64,000 nt of DNA. It comes from CAWCWK01 sp963842125 (GTDB taxonomy: Bacteria > Pseudomonadota > Alphaproteobacteria > Rhizobiales > CAWCWK01). Shown one piece after another: positions 36,326-46,084 of this stretch (within the stretch, counting starts at the first letter, position 1; each line of letters opens with the position of its first letter). Location of the stretch: the NCBI GenBank assembly GCA_963842125.1, contig CAWJFE010000003.1, positions 1-64,000 of the forward strand, written 5' to 3'. The translations under genes were made by a program, and so were the position numbers. The notes beneath the pieces are model-generated. The model was not told where the DNA came from. It saw only the letters and a program-made list of their open reading frames with translations, and did no database searches.

Positions 36326-37402
36326 CTACTCGATCACCAGGCCGTCGATCCGCACGGCGGCCTCCGGCGCCCAGACCGACTGGATGGTGATGCGGATCCG
36401 CCGGGCGACCGTGCCGCCCGTGGTAAAGTCGAGCCGACCGACCGTCGGTGACATGTCACGCACGCCGAGCGAGCGCCAATAGGGCGCGCCGGGCGGTCCG
36501 ACATCGGCCTCCAGCGCGATCCCACGCGGCGGCGTCTGGCCGTCCGGCATGCGTGGCCCCGAGCCGAGCCGGAGGCGCAAGACGGGAACGGGGCGCTCCG
36601 GGTCGAGCGTCACCTCGATCGTGAGAGGCTTGCCGGTCCACTCCGCCACATAGGGCGCACCGATGAGGCCGGGCTCCAGCCGCGTGGCGTCGTCGGCCCC
36701 GCTGCCAGTTCCCGACCAGGCCGTCACGACGAAGCCCAGACCGCCATCCTCGCGCCGATCCTGCGGGATCGAGGGGCGCGGCGCCGAGATCAGATAGGGT
36801 GCGGAGAGCCGCCTTATGCGGTCGGTGCGAAAGAACCAGGCCCTGCGCGTGCCCTGCGCCTCCTGTGCGATGCCGACGAAGATGCCGTCGATTTCCAGCG
36901 CGGCGCCGCTCGTGCCCTGCTGGACGTCGCCCGGAGCCATCTCGTCCGTCGTCTGGACGAGGATGCGGTCGGGATCGTGCTCGATGACGACCGCGTCGGT
37001 TCGGTCCTGATAGCCTTCGGGCCCAAGCCGGACGATCTGGGCCCGTGAGGGGTCCTCCAACAGGCCGTCCAGGTCGGACGGAAAGTCGGTCCAGAGATCG
37101 GTACAACCACTCGTGATGTCCCCCGCCACGGTCGCGATCGCAAGATCGCGCTCGGCATCGCGCAGGAACGTGGTCGCCGAACCGTCCGCCCCGCGCACCG
37201 GCTGCTCCAGGGTGAAGCGATCGCCGCGCGCGACATGCGAGGGAAGCAGCGCGAAGCAGTTCCCGCGATGCGCGAAGAGGACGGCATGCCCGTAGTCCTC
37301 GTCGACCAAAGCGAGATCGAGCCCCTGTGCCGCTCCCATCGTCATCCCGAGCGCCAGGATCGACACGGCCAACGGTTTGCGGCGTGACAACGCCGGGCGC
37401 AT
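36326..37402 (-). CDS. Exported trypsin-like serine protease with C-terminal beta domain
   Basis: About 358 residues. It starts ATG 37402 with signal peptide RRKPLAVSILALGMTMGAAQG. The first 180 mature residues show the chymotrypsin-fold triad in order: LLPSHVARG (His), AERDLAIATV (Asp) and QQGTSGAALEIDG (Ser in GTSGA). Cysteines in GNCFALL and SGCTDLW could form a disulfide. The remaining 160 residues are a beta-sandwich-like domain (PLTIEVTLDPERPVPVLRL) of unknown role, perhaps substrate or wall binding. The gene is divergent from 37449-38180 with only 46 bases between. The protease call rests on motif order and spacing. Confidence 0.7.
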   Translation of the reverse strand: MRPALSRRKPLAVSILALGMTMGAAQGLDLALVDEDYGHAVLFAHRGNCFALLPSHVARGDRFTLEQPVRGADGSATTFLRDAERDLAIATVAGDITSGCTDLWTDFPSDLDGLLEDPSRAQIVRLGPEGYQDRTDAVVIEHDPDRILVQTTDEMAPGDVQQGTSGAALEIDGIFVGIAQEAQGTRRAWFFRTDRIRRLSAPYLISAPRPSIPQDRREDGGLGFVVTAWSGTGSGADDATRLEPGLIGAPYVAEWTGKPLTIEVTLDPERPVPVLRLRLGSGPRMPDGQTPPRGIALEADVGPPGAPYWRSLGVRDMSPTVGRLDFTTGGTVARRIRITIQSVWAPEAAVRIDGLVIE

Positions 37403-37448
37403 CCATACAGTGAGCGTGTGTGCAAACGAGGTGAGCGGGGGGAGACGC

Positions 37449-38180
37449 ATGCCGTCGATGGGGGAGAGTCTGGTGCGTCTCGCGGCGATGCTCATTCCGA
37501 TCCTCGCGTTTCCAAGCATCGCCCTTGCCTCCGACGCACCCGTGCTAGAGGCACGACGCGTTGCGGAGGCGATGCGCGACGGGGCCCTTATATCGGGCAA
37601 TTGGATGGTGGGTGTCCACGGCACGGCCGATATGGTGCCCGATCGGCCCTCCCTCATGGCCGACCTGCCTGGGGCCTGGAACGGCGAGAAGGTCTGTGCC
37701 CGAACGATCTCGAGGGACGGGCTCTACTACTCCTTCTTCGAATACGACGTCCCAGCGTCCTGGGGCGGCGGCCTTGCGGTGCTACAGTATCCGACCGAGT
37801 TCGTCCGTCTCACCGAGGGCGCGACGACGGAGACGAGCGGGGTCGTGGTCCATCGCGGCGGCTGCGACGTGGACAGTGTGGACTTCGCCCTCGCCTACTG
37901 GAACGCCGACCCGCAGTCCCCCAGCGCCGCCCGCACGATTCTCTTCAACCTCAATGCGGGGCGGTCGGATCGGGTCGAGGCCTGGCTGACATCGCCGGAT
38001 CGAACACCCATCGCGGCCGTGTCGTGCGAGCCGCTGGCCGGGGGAGGCGTGAGCTTCAACCACCGCTGCGAGGCCGACCTGCCCGCCGGCGCATCGGGCG
38101 ACGCCACGCTCACGGTCCTGCGGTATCGCTCCGGCCGGCGCGCCCGTCCGCGGACGGCCACCATCCATCTCGGCCGTTGA
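37449..38180 (+). CDS. Hypothetical exported protein
   Basis: A 243-residue protein starting ATG 37449 behind GGGGGGAG. It has a signal peptide (LVRLAAMLIPILAFPSIALA) and a mature part with ISGNWMVGVHGTADMVPDRP plus four cysteines (EKVCARTI, HRGGCDVDS, VSCEPL, NHRCEAD) suggesting two disulfides. It is divergent from the trypsin-like protease and seven bases upstream of the membrane protein at 38188, so it is likely co-transcribed with that gene. The family is not recognised. Confidence 0.55.
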   Translation: MPSMGESLVRLAAMLIPILAFPSIALASDAPVLEARRVAEAMRDGALISGNWMVGVHGTADMVPDRPSLMADLPGAWNGEKVCARTISRDGLYYSFFEYDVPASWGGGLAVLQYPTEFVRLTEGATTETSGVVVHRGGCDVDSVDFALAYWNADPQSPSAARTILFNLNAGRSDRVEAWLTSPDRTPIAAVSCEPLAGGGVSFNHRCEADLPAGASGDATLTVLRYRSGRRARPRTATIHLGR

Positions 38181-38187
38181 GCGGAGC

Positions 38188-39261
38188 GTGAGCACGATCG
38201 GACCGAACGGTCTGCGCCATATCGGTCGAAGCGCCCTCGTCGGCGCCTCTGCGCTCCTCTCCTTGCCGAGACGCCTCAAGGCCTCCAGCGGCACGCAGGG
38301 CGCGGCGCCCGACGACGCGGCATCGAGCCAGAAGCGCGGTGCCCGACTCGCCGTCGTCATCATCTTCGCGATCGTCGCGGCCTATTACCTGCTCCCCAGG
38401 GAGCAGTCCTATCTCGTGGACGCGCAGACCGATATTCTCTCGATCGTGACAGAGGAGCGGCCCGGCGAAATCTGGGAGCTTCCCGCGGTCGAGGTCTGCA
38501 CGCCCAGAGCCTTCGAGGCCGGTGGATCGCTCCCCATGCCCGATCTGGGCGATGCCGCCCTCTTCTGCGACCGCGACCGGAACGACTACGCGCAGCTTGA
38601 AGCCGCAGAGATCAGCTGGCCGGCCTCTTCAGCCCTGGAAGTCCGTATCGCGCGGGAACGCACGGACGAGCGGGGTCGAGAAGCCAGGACGTTCATCGAA
38701 GTCTTCGTCCAGGAGATCCCATCCGGCGCCATGACGATTGTCGGTCCGGAGGGTTCATCGGCGATGATAACATCGCAGACCATCCTGCGATTTCCCTTCT
38801 CGGCCCTCGACAGCTCGGGCGTTCTGACCTTCGCGGGCACAATCGTCCTCGGACAGACGGCGATCCAGAACACCCGGCTCCTATTGCGGGGCGGGCGTTA
38901 CGAGGTGCGCGAATATCTCGGTCTGCGCGACGAGCCGACCCTCATGGACAGCGGCGCCCTCTCCCTGGGCGAACGGATCGCCGTCCGTTCCAGCCCCGTG
39001 TTGTGGTGGCGCGGGGGGGCGGCGCCGAACACGGCAGGCTTCATCGCACGCAGCTACGACCCGATCGAGACGCTACGCGTCGTCGCAACCTCCGAGCCGG
39101 CCGCAAGCTGCCTGGAGAAGGCCCGCCGCTCCAGCGTCGTCTGCCGTCATTCGACTTGGCTGATGCGTGTCGTTGCCGACCCTCTCCTCGTCGGCCTCGC
39201 CACGCTTTTCAGCCTCTTCGGCGCATCGCTCGTCGTCGTGCAGTTCTTCATCCGTTCCTGA
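38188..39261 (+). CDS. Membrane-anchored hypothetical protein
   Basis: A 357-residue protein (GTG 38188, GGAG just upstream) with a cytoplasmic lead and one N-terminal helix (LAVVIIFAIVAAYYLL). A large periplasmic region of about 250 residues contains cysteines (VEVCTPRAFE, LFCDRDRN, ASCLEKARRSSVVC). A C-terminal helix (LLVGLATLFSLFGASLVVVQ) ends the protein. The two-helix topology with a central periplasmic domain suggests a membrane partner of the exported proteins around it. No family is recognised. Confidence 0.55.
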   Translation: MSTIGPNGLRHIGRSALVGASALLSLPRRLKASSGTQGAAPDDAASSQKRGARLAVVIIFAIVAAYYLLPREQSYLVDAQTDILSIVTEERPGEIWELPAVEVCTPRAFEAGGSLPMPDLGDAALFCDRDRNDYAQLEAAEISWPASSALEVRIARERTDERGREARTFIEVFVQEIPSGAMTIVGPEGSSAMITSQTILRFPFSALDSSGVLTFAGTIVLGQTAIQNTRLLLRGGRYEVREYLGLRDEPTLMDSGALSLGERIAVRSSPVLWWRGGAAPNTAGFIARSYDPIETLRVVATSEPAASCLEKARRSSVVCRHSTWLMRVVADPLLVGLATLFSLFGASLVVVQFFIRS

Positions 39262-39962
39262 GAGGCAGTGCTCGACAAGGCTCGCCTAGGGATGATCAGC
39301 CCACACGCTATGGAGGCGGAATCTCTGACGGTATCCCATCGCGCTCCGGTCCCGCCGTCGCCTGGTTCCTCGGCCGCTGCCTCGGAAGTGCCCGGATGGC
39401 GAAGATGGTCAGCCGCCGCCGTCGACGCGTCGGGCGAGGGCTCGCGGGCGCTGGCCGCGGTTCCGATCTTTGAGAGACCGCAAGAGTCTCTAGCGGCCTC
39501 CTATTCCCAACGCTTGCGAGGGTTTAAGGCCGTTCTATCGGCGGCCCTCCCGTCCTTCACCAAGATCGAGGTTGCGCGCCCCGGGTGCAACGAGCCTCGC
39601 CGGACACCCCCCAAATCAGAAGTGACCCGGTGCGTGGGGTGCCGCAAATAGCATTGCGCGCCGCACCGCAGGGTCGGCCGCACGGTAGTGCACCGCTCCG
39701 CAATAGGAGCCGCCCTCTAATCCCTCCCGCGTCGTGCGCCGGCTCCGCCATGTCCATGCACGCGATGCCGTGGCCTTTGGTGCCATCGGCCCAGCGGACC
39801 CGAAAGACGATGCCATGGTCGCGGGCCCGTTCGCCGCGCCTACCTTAATTGAGGTATGGCTGCAGATTATTGAGCACTCTCGCCGCTTGCCGTCTTGCTC
39901 CCCTTCCCCTGCGGTATCACCATTGCCGTGACCTGAGGACCGGTCGGATGGGGGCGTAACGC
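39262..39962. other. 700-bp stretch without a convincing gene
   Basis: Open frames here are short, have no ribosome-binding site and carry no recognisable motif. On the minus strand around 39735-39600 the translation EGGSYCGAVHYRAADPAVRR vaguely recalls the start of a GFA-domain protein, interrupted by stops; it is too short to call. Nothing else was seen. Confidence 0.4.
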
Positions 39963-40888
39963 ATGGTGGCCGCGAGCCCAGAAGGCGTGCTGGGCGCGGT
40001 CCATGCCGCGGTGCGACCGGGGGCGGAGGCATCGGCCTGGGATGAGGCGCTCCAAGCGCGGACTTTGGCGGTGCGGGCCGAGCGAATGACTCTGATCTCG
40101 GTGACGCCGGGCGGGCTGCCGGTGCAGGAGTCCTTCCCCTTCGCGCCCGAGGGCGTCCTCCTCTTCAACCAGCACTACGGCGACAAGGATCTGCGCGTCG
40201 CGCGGATCATGGCGGGCGAGGTCTCCGGCACGGTCTCGACCACCGACATCATGACGCGCAAGGACGAGATCCCATGGATGTGCTGCACCTGCTGGACGGG
40301 CTGGAGGACGGCCTTCTCGTCTTCGACGAGACAGGTCTCGTCGTCCACACGAACGCGGCCGCACGCGCGATCATCGCAAGATGCGACGCACTCATGCTCG
40401 ACAAGGGCGTGCTGCGCGCGGCCGAGCGCGACGCGCAGCACGCGCTCAGCCGGGCCATGGCCAATACGCTGCGCGCCGCCCGGGCGCTAGGCGAGGGGAT
40501 GGAGGCGCCCTCCGGCGATGCGGCCGAGCGCACCGCCCTGCCCCCGCCCCTCCCGCTCCAGGCAACGGAGCGGCCCTGGCCGATCGTGCTGCGCTTCTTC
40601 GTGGCGCCCACGCCCGGCGGGCGCCGGATGGGCCTGATCAAGCTGCGCGACACCGCCCGCCAGAGCCTGCCCGAGCCAGAGACCATCGCCGCCGCGACGC
40701 CCCTGACCGTCAGCGAGGCGCGGGTCGGCCGCGCGCTCCTCGAGGGCGACGGCCCGGCCGAGATCGCCGCCGCGACCGGCCTTTCCGAGCACACCGTGCG
40801 ATCCCACATCCGCGCCATCCGCACCAAGCTCGGCGTCTCCCGCCAATCCGGCATCGTCGCCCACCTGGCGCGGCTGATGGGTGGGTGA
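39963..40888 (+). pseudogene. LuxR-family regulator with internal deletion
   Basis: The first part (MVAASPEGVLGAVHAAVRPG to STTDIMTRKDEIP) and the second part (MDVLHLLDGLEDGLLVFDET to the end) lie in different frames. Comparison with the intact relative at 52189-53346 shows that about 80-100 residues are missing at the junction (about 40270). The C-terminal segment keeps a full LuxR helix-turn-helix (LTVSEARVGRALLEGDGPAE, LSEHTVRSHIRAIRTKLGVS) and has its own ATG at 40274, so a DNA-binding fragment could still be made. It lies just upstream of the second RTX gene. Confidence 0.7.
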
Positions 40889-41116
40889 GGAAAAGCTCTC
40901 AGAGCTGTTAACCCTAAAGGATCGTGTAGAAAAACTGCCTCCCTACCCTCTTTGAGGGATGCGCGCTCTCGCTGGGTCATCGCACGCTCCGGACCAAGGG
41001 TCGCTCGCTTCTAGAGCAGGCCCGCGTCGCCGAGGAGGCGATCTGCCGGGGGGCCTAGAGACGCGCGGACGCGCGCCCTCCCGGTCACGCAAACTGGGAC
41101 AAAGGGGCAGGACGAC

Positions 41117-44100
41117 ATGACACTCATCGTCGGAGATCCAATCAACAGCGATGTGGTCCTTGGGACCGCGGGAACGGGAGACGAGACGCTGCGGGGCGGC
41201 CAGGGCAACGATACGCTCTATGGCGACGGCGACCCGTGGGCGACGCCTCCGACCACGACGGGCGGCAACGACACGCTGGAAGGCGGCGAGGGCGACGACT
41301 TTCTCGTCGGCGGGTTCGGCAGCAACTATTTCGACGGCGGGGCGGGTGTCGACACGGCCGAGATCACGCCGTCCGCCAGCCTCGCCGATACGAGCTTCAA
41401 CCCCGTCATCACCTTCGGCTTCGAGGCCGGCGAGGGCGTCTGGCGCGAGGATGGGGCCGTCGTCAACCGGACGGTGGGCGTGGAGAACGTCAGGCTGTTC
41501 GGCGCCGCCAACGACGACACGCTCGTGGGCGGGGACGGTGACGACGTCCTCATCGGCAATGCGGGCTCCGACAGCCTTATCGGCGGTGCGGGCGACGACT
41601 ATCTGGCCGACCGCGACCCGGGCAATGCCGGCGAGCTCGATATTCTCGACGGCGGCGAGGGATATGATAGGGCGCAGATCGGTTCGCCGCTCTTCTACAA
41701 CGACACAGTCTTTAATACCCCGCCCCGCTCCAGCGCGATGAATGGCGACACGCTCGAGATCCGCGAAGGCGGCGAGCTCGTCGCGAAGGTTCTCAATGCG
41801 GAGGACATCACGCTCTACGGTACGGCCGGCGCCGATACGCTGCGCACCGGCGACACGCAGGACATCATTCTGGCGGGCGACGAAGACGACCTGATCGCGC
41901 CCGGCGCCGGCTTCGCCCAGGTGCGCGGCGGCGAGGGCGCCGATACGCTGGTGCTGGATGGCGCGGAGAGCGATTACACGATCACGGCGAGCAGCTGGGA
42001 CTTCTTCGGATCCAATGGTGTCGAGACGTTGCCCGTCCAGATACTGACCGGCACGAACGGCGATCAGATCATCGCCGCCGAGATCGAGACCATCGTATAC
42101 GGCGGCGCGGCCGATACGACCGAAGGCGGTGGCTCGGGCGATGGAGGCGATACGGTCGCGCCGCCGAGCACCGGGTTCGACGACACCATCCAGGGCGACC
42201 CCTCGGCGGCCGACTCCATCGATGCCGGCGCCGGCGACGACGTGATCGACATCTCGCGCACGGACTACCTCGAGAACACCGCCGGCCTGCCGACCGACAC
42301 CGTCGATGGCGGCGAGGGCAACGACACGGTAACTGCCGGCAACTCCTCGGGCGGCCAGACCGGCACGGTCACCTTTGACGGATCACAGCCCACGGCGACC
42401 CTTGTCGAGAACGGGGTGACGACAGCCGAGATCACCAATGTCGAGAACTTCACGATCTACGCGGGCCAGGGCGACGACACGCTGACGGGCGGCGATGGGA
42501 ACGACTGGCTCGACGGGGGCGACGGCGACAACGTGGTCTCCGGCGGCACGGGCGACGACACGCTCTGGGTCAATGCGGGCATCAACACGATCGACGGCGG
42601 CGACGGCGAGGACACGAGCCACATCTTCGCGCATGTCGGCACTTTCCAAGCTGGACTGACCTACGGGGTCGACGGCACCAGCGGCACGCTGAAGGCGGGC
42701 GACACCGTCATCACGACGGTCGTCAATGTCGAGCGCCACGGCGTGACCGGGAGCAACCTGGCAGACAGCTTGGTCGGCGGCGATGGCGACGACAATCTCA
42801 AAGGTGGCTTCGGCTCCCTCACGGGCGACGATACGCTGATCGGCGGTGGCGGCAACGACCGGCTCGACGCCTCGAGAGGCGGCCCGCCCCGCGCGCCGGT
42901 CGACGAGAACGTCCTCATCGGCGGCACGGGCGACGACACGGCCACCCTGGGAGACTTCACGCAGGAGAATACGGGTGATGCCGTCTTCGCCATCGACAAC
43001 GGAACCGCGACGCTGGTCGAGACCGGGGTGACGACCGCGACCATCACCGAGGTCGAGAACTACCATATCTACACGGGCAAGGGCGATGACCTGATCACGG
43101 CCGGTAGCGGCAACGATTGGGTGTTCTCCGGGGGCGGCGCCGACACGCTCGACGGCGGCGCCGGATCGGATTGGCTCAGCGGCGACGACGGCGACGACCT
43201 TCTCTCCGGCGGCGAGGGGAACGACGACCTGGACGGCCGAACGGGTTCCGACACCCTGTTCGGGGGGGACGGGGACGACAGCCTGGACGGCGGCGAGGAC
43301 GACGACCTTCTCAGCCCGGGCGCCGGAAGCGCCGTGGTGATCGGCGGCGAGGGCGCGGATACGGTCGTCCTCGACGGCGCCCGGGCCGACTACGCCGTCA
43401 CGGAAGCGGACGGCGTCGTCAGCCTGACGCTCGGCGCGGACGTCGTCACGGTCGAGGGCGTCGAGACCTTCGCCTTCTCCGATGCGAGCTTCACCGCGGC
43501 TACCGTGCTGGAGGATCCCGCCACCGGGGGCACGGGCAGCGATACCGGCGGCGGTTCTGGTGGCGGAACCGGAGGCACGGGTGGCGGCTCCGGCGGCGGC
43601 ACTACAGTGCCGCCCACCGTGCCGACGACATCGGCCACGACGGGCTCGGACGGCGACGACACGCTGGAGGGCACCGACGAGGCCGACACGGTCGAGGGCG
43701 GCGCCGGGGCCGATACGATCTCCGGCGGAGGCGGCGCCGACACGCTCTTCTCGGGCGAGGGCGACGACGTGGCCTTCGGCGGCGAGGGCGACGACCTCAT
43801 CTTCGGCGGGTCCGGCAACGACACCACGGCCGGCGGGGACGGAGACGACCAGCTCTATGGCGGCGACGGAGACGACCAGCAGGCCGGCGGCGAGGGCAAC
43901 GACACGCTGGGCGGCGGAGACGGCAATGATGCCGGCTTCGGCGGCGGCGGCGTCGACAACCTCTTCGGCGCCACCGGCTCCGACACGCTCTATGGCGGGG
44001 ACGGCGACGACAAGGCCTATGGCGGCACCGAGAACGACACGCTCGCCGGCGGAGACGGCTCGGACGAGCTCGGCCTCGGCCAGGGCGACGACCAGGCGGC

Positions 44101-44464
44101 GGCCGGCGACGGCGACGACATCGTCTTCGGCGGCGCCGGGGCCGACACGGTCTTCGCCGGCACGGGTGCCGACACCGTCTATGGCGGCACGGGCGACGAT
44201 GTCGTCTTCCTCGGCGGCACGGACGGCGCGGCCGACGTCTACGGCTCCGTCGCCGAGAACGGCAGCGACGTCATCTTCGGCTTCGAGGATGGAACGGACA
44301 GGCTCGACCTGACCGCGTCCGGCCTGACAAGCTTTGCCGACATCGCGGCCCGGATCGGCCAGGACGCGAACGGCAACGCCACGATCGACCTTGGCGGCGG
44401 CGACGTGCTGACCTTGAGCGGCCTCGATCCGTCATTGCTCGGCGCGGACGACTTCGTCCTCTGA
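41117..44464 (+). CDS. RTX (hemolysin-type calcium-binding repeat) protein
   Basis: A 1115-residue protein starting ATG 41117. RTX nonapeptides such as GGDGDDVLIG occur in at least seven blocks, separated by beta-rich spacers that share a theme (TATLVENGVTTAEITNVENF near residue 435, and NGTATLVETGVTTATITEVE near 630). A Gly/Ser/Thr linker near 43540-43600 precedes the last long repeat array. The end, FADIAARIGQDANGNATIDL then LGADDFVL, is a probable type I secretion signal and closely matches the first RTX protein's C-terminus. It is expected to be an extracellular calcium-binding adhesin or matrix protein. No catalytic domain is seen. Confidence 0.9.
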   Translation: MTLIVGDPINSDVVLGTAGTGDETLRGGQGNDTLYGDGDPWATPPTTTGGNDTLEGGEGDDFLVGGFGSNYFDGGAGVDTAEITPSASLADTSFNPVITFGFEAGEGVWREDGAVVNRTVGVENVRLFGAANDDTLVGGDGDDVLIGNAGSDSLIGGAGDDYLADRDPGNAGELDILDGGEGYDRAQIGSPLFYNDTVFNTPPRSSAMNGDTLEIREGGELVAKVLNAEDITLYGTAGADTLRTGDTQDIILAGDEDDLIAPGAGFAQVRGGEGADTLVLDGAESDYTITASSWDFFGSNGVETLPVQILTGTNGDQIIAAEIETIVYGGAADTTEGGGSGDGGDTVAPPSTGFDDTIQGDPSAADSIDAGAGDDVIDISRTDYLENTAGLPTDTVDGGEGNDTVTAGNSSGGQTGTVTFDGSQPTATLVENGVTTAEITNVENFTIYAGQGDDTLTGGDGNDWLDGGDGDNVVSGGTGDDTLWVNAGINTIDGGDGEDTSHIFAHVGTFQAGLTYGVDGTSGTLKAGDTVITTVVNVERHGVTGSNLADSLVGGDGDDNLKGGFGSLTGDDTLIGGGGNDRLDASRGGPPRAPVDENVLIGGTGDDTATLGDFTQENTGDAVFAIDNGTATLVETGVTTATITEVENYHIYTGKGDDLITAGSGNDWVFSGGGADTLDGGAGSDWLSGDDGDDLLSGGEGNDDLDGRTGSDTLFGGDGDDSLDGGEDDDLLSPGAGSAVVIGGEGADTVVLDGARADYAVTEADGVVSLTLGADVVTVEGVETFAFSDASFTAATVLEDPATGGTGSDTGGGSGGGTGGTGGGSGGGTTVPPTVPTTSATTGSDGDDTLEGTDEADTVEGGAGADTISGGGGADTLFSGEGDDVAFGGEGDDLIFGGSGNDTTAGGDGDDQLYGGDGDDQQAGGEGNDTLGGGDGNDAGFGGGGVDNLFGATGSDTLYGGDGDDKAYGGTENDTLAGGDGSDELGLGQGDDQAAAGDGDDIVFGGAGADTVFAGTGADTVYGGTGDDVVFLGGTDGAADVYGSVAENGSDVIFGFEDGTDRLDLTASGLTSFADIAARIGQDANGNATIDLGGGDVLTLSGLDPSLLGADDFVL

Positions 44465-44505
44465 CCGGCACCTGCGAGGGGTGGCCTGCGGGCCATCCCT
44501 TCCCT

Positions 44506-44529
44506 GGCCTGTCGATCGGCCGACAGGCC
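44506..44529 (+). terminator. Stem-loop after the RTX gene
   Basis: GGCCTGTCG pairs perfectly with CGACAGGCC around ATCGGC, 42 bases after the RTX stop. A second, weaker stem (GGGTGGCC/GGCCATCCC) precedes it. It is a probable transcription terminator, though the T-run is poor. Confidence 0.55.
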
Positions 44530-44673
44530 TCTCGCGGCTCAACCAAAAAACCAAATCTTCAAACCGCGACGCGTCTCTTCGAGTCTCTAAGGGTCTCTAA
44601 AGAGTCTCTAGGTCGTCAAACCGTAAGCGAATACGGAGGGTTACGGCACATCATGTGGGCGCTGTTCCGCGAT

Positions 44674-44780
44674 CTGTGGATGCCCTTCCCGAATCTGTGG
44701 TGCCGCCTCCCGAATCTGTGGAGGCCGCTCCGGGCTGTGGATCGCTGTGGATAACTGGCCTTCGAGGCCCCGTTTTGTGG
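44674..44780 (+). promoter_or_regulatory. Iteron-like array with DnaA box (candidate origin)
   Basis: CTGTGG recurs at 44674, 44695 and 44716 with exact 21-bp spacing in the context CCCGAATCTGTGG, then at 44735 and 44745, with TTGTGG at 44775. The last CTGTGG unit is part of TGTGGATAA (44746-44754), the reverse complement of the consensus DnaA box TTATCCACA. Phased repeats plus a DnaA box directly upstream of the initiator gene (44987) mark a likely replication origin. Confidence 0.6.
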
Positions 44781-44986
44781 TCGCCCCTCCCTATCGGCGC
44801 AGCAGGACTGAGGCAGCGGCGCGGCGCGCCGGATCCGCGCGCCGTCTTCGGTTCGCGTCCACCCGCCTCCTTCACAAAAGTTGTGGGCGCCGTTCCGGCG
44901 CTTGTGCGAGGGCTGAACGCGTGCCCCTGTCCTCGGCCAAGAGCCCCCGAGCGACGACTCGGCGGCGCAAGGCGCGGGAGGGCGTC

Positions 44987-45931
44987 ATGACCGTGAGGAT
45001 GCCCATGTCCAGCGCCGATGCGCGCCGGATCGAGCGGCTGCGCAACCGGAAGGGGCGCCGCCGGCCGGCAAAGGTGCCGGCGCGGCTCGCGCGCACCTCC
45101 GCCTTCGCGCCCAAGCGCCGGGGCCTGATCACGGATTCGGGCTTCAAGCGCGTCTATGTCGTGCCCGGCCACTCCGTCGTGCAGGTCGCGGGGCGCGAGC
45201 TCGGCTCCCAGCACCGCGACGCGCTCTACGCCCTCTTCCGCCTGCCGCACGAAACGATCTCCATTCACGATCCCGAGAGCCCGATCCGGCGCACCTCGCT
45301 CCACGTCACCGTCACAACCTGGCGCGAGCTCATCCGCGCGCTGGGCCTGACCGAGCACGCCAACAACGTGGCCAATCTCGTCCTCACCTTCGAGGAGCTG
45401 ATGATGGTCGCGCTGACCATCTTCGAGGGCGACGAGGACAAGATCCTCGACGCGCTCGGTCAGGGCCGCGTGCCCGACACGCCGCTCTCCGGGCGCCACC
45501 TCATCCACGAGTTCGAGGCCGAGGGCACGCGCCTCGATAGCCAGGTGCGCGTCGTCTACGGCAAGTGGGTGACCGACAACATGCAGCGCCTGCGCCTCGT
45601 CTCGCTCAACGCCGACGTGCAGTTCGCCCTCAAATCCGATTACGCCAAGTCGTTCTGGCCCTATATCGACTCGATGAACAACCACCACTTCGTCGACGAG
45701 AGCGTGCTCGCCGCCCTGGTCGGACGCGACCTCTTCGGCGACGGCGAGACGAGCGCCACCCGGCGCGACTTCCGCGCCAACTGCCGCAAGGCCTTCGACG
45801 ACATGGTCCGCGCCGGCGGCCTCAGCCGGTGGCGCGACGAGGTGACCGGTCGCGGCCGCACCAAGGGCCGGCGCTACCACTACGCCGCCGCCGAGCTCAA
45901 GCCCCCGCCGCAGATCGAGATGGCGCTCTAG
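44987..45931 (+). CDS. Probable plasmid replication initiator
   Basis: A 314-residue protein. ATG 44987 is chosen over upstream in-frame starts because of GGGAGGG nine bases ahead and the loss of plausible sequence before it. The N-terminus is very basic (RNRKGRRRPAKVPARLAR). The core contains VYVVPGHSVVQVAGRELGSQ, winged-helix-like segments and ADVQFALKSDYAKSFWPYID, a pattern recalling RepA-type initiators of alphaproteobacterial plasmids. The role is inferred from the iterons and DnaA box just upstream and from the partition genes downstream; there is no motif that proves it. Confidence 0.6.
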   Translation: MTVRMPMSSADARRIERLRNRKGRRRPAKVPARLARTSAFAPKRRGLITDSGFKRVYVVPGHSVVQVAGRELGSQHRDALYALFRLPHETISIHDPESPIRRTSLHVTVTTWRELIRALGLTEHANNVANLVLTFEELMMVALTIFEGDEDKILDALGQGRVPDTPLSGRHLIHEFEAEGTRLDSQVRVVYGKWVTDNMQRLRLVSLNADVQFALKSDYAKSFWPYIDSMNNHHFVDESVLAALVGRDLFGDGETSATRRDFRANCRKAFDDMVRAGGLSRWRDEVTGRGRTKGRRYHYAAAELKPPPQIEMAL

Positions 45932-46084
45932 AGGCAGCCGATCGCGGGGGGAGGCGATTCGTTTTGTGGACGCCGTTCCGGGCGCCTGGCGACCCGCCTA
46001 GCAGACCATGTCGTGCAACCGGACATGGGCATGGCTTTGCCATCTTCGCCGCCCAGTAAGGCGGCATGATCGGATCATGGGGTT

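Noticed and set aside
39590..39735. A GFA-domain (formaldehyde-activating enzyme-like) gene remnant on the minus strand
   Set aside because: Only about 30 residues with one CGAV-type motif, no second cysteine pair and no start signal; too weak to call.
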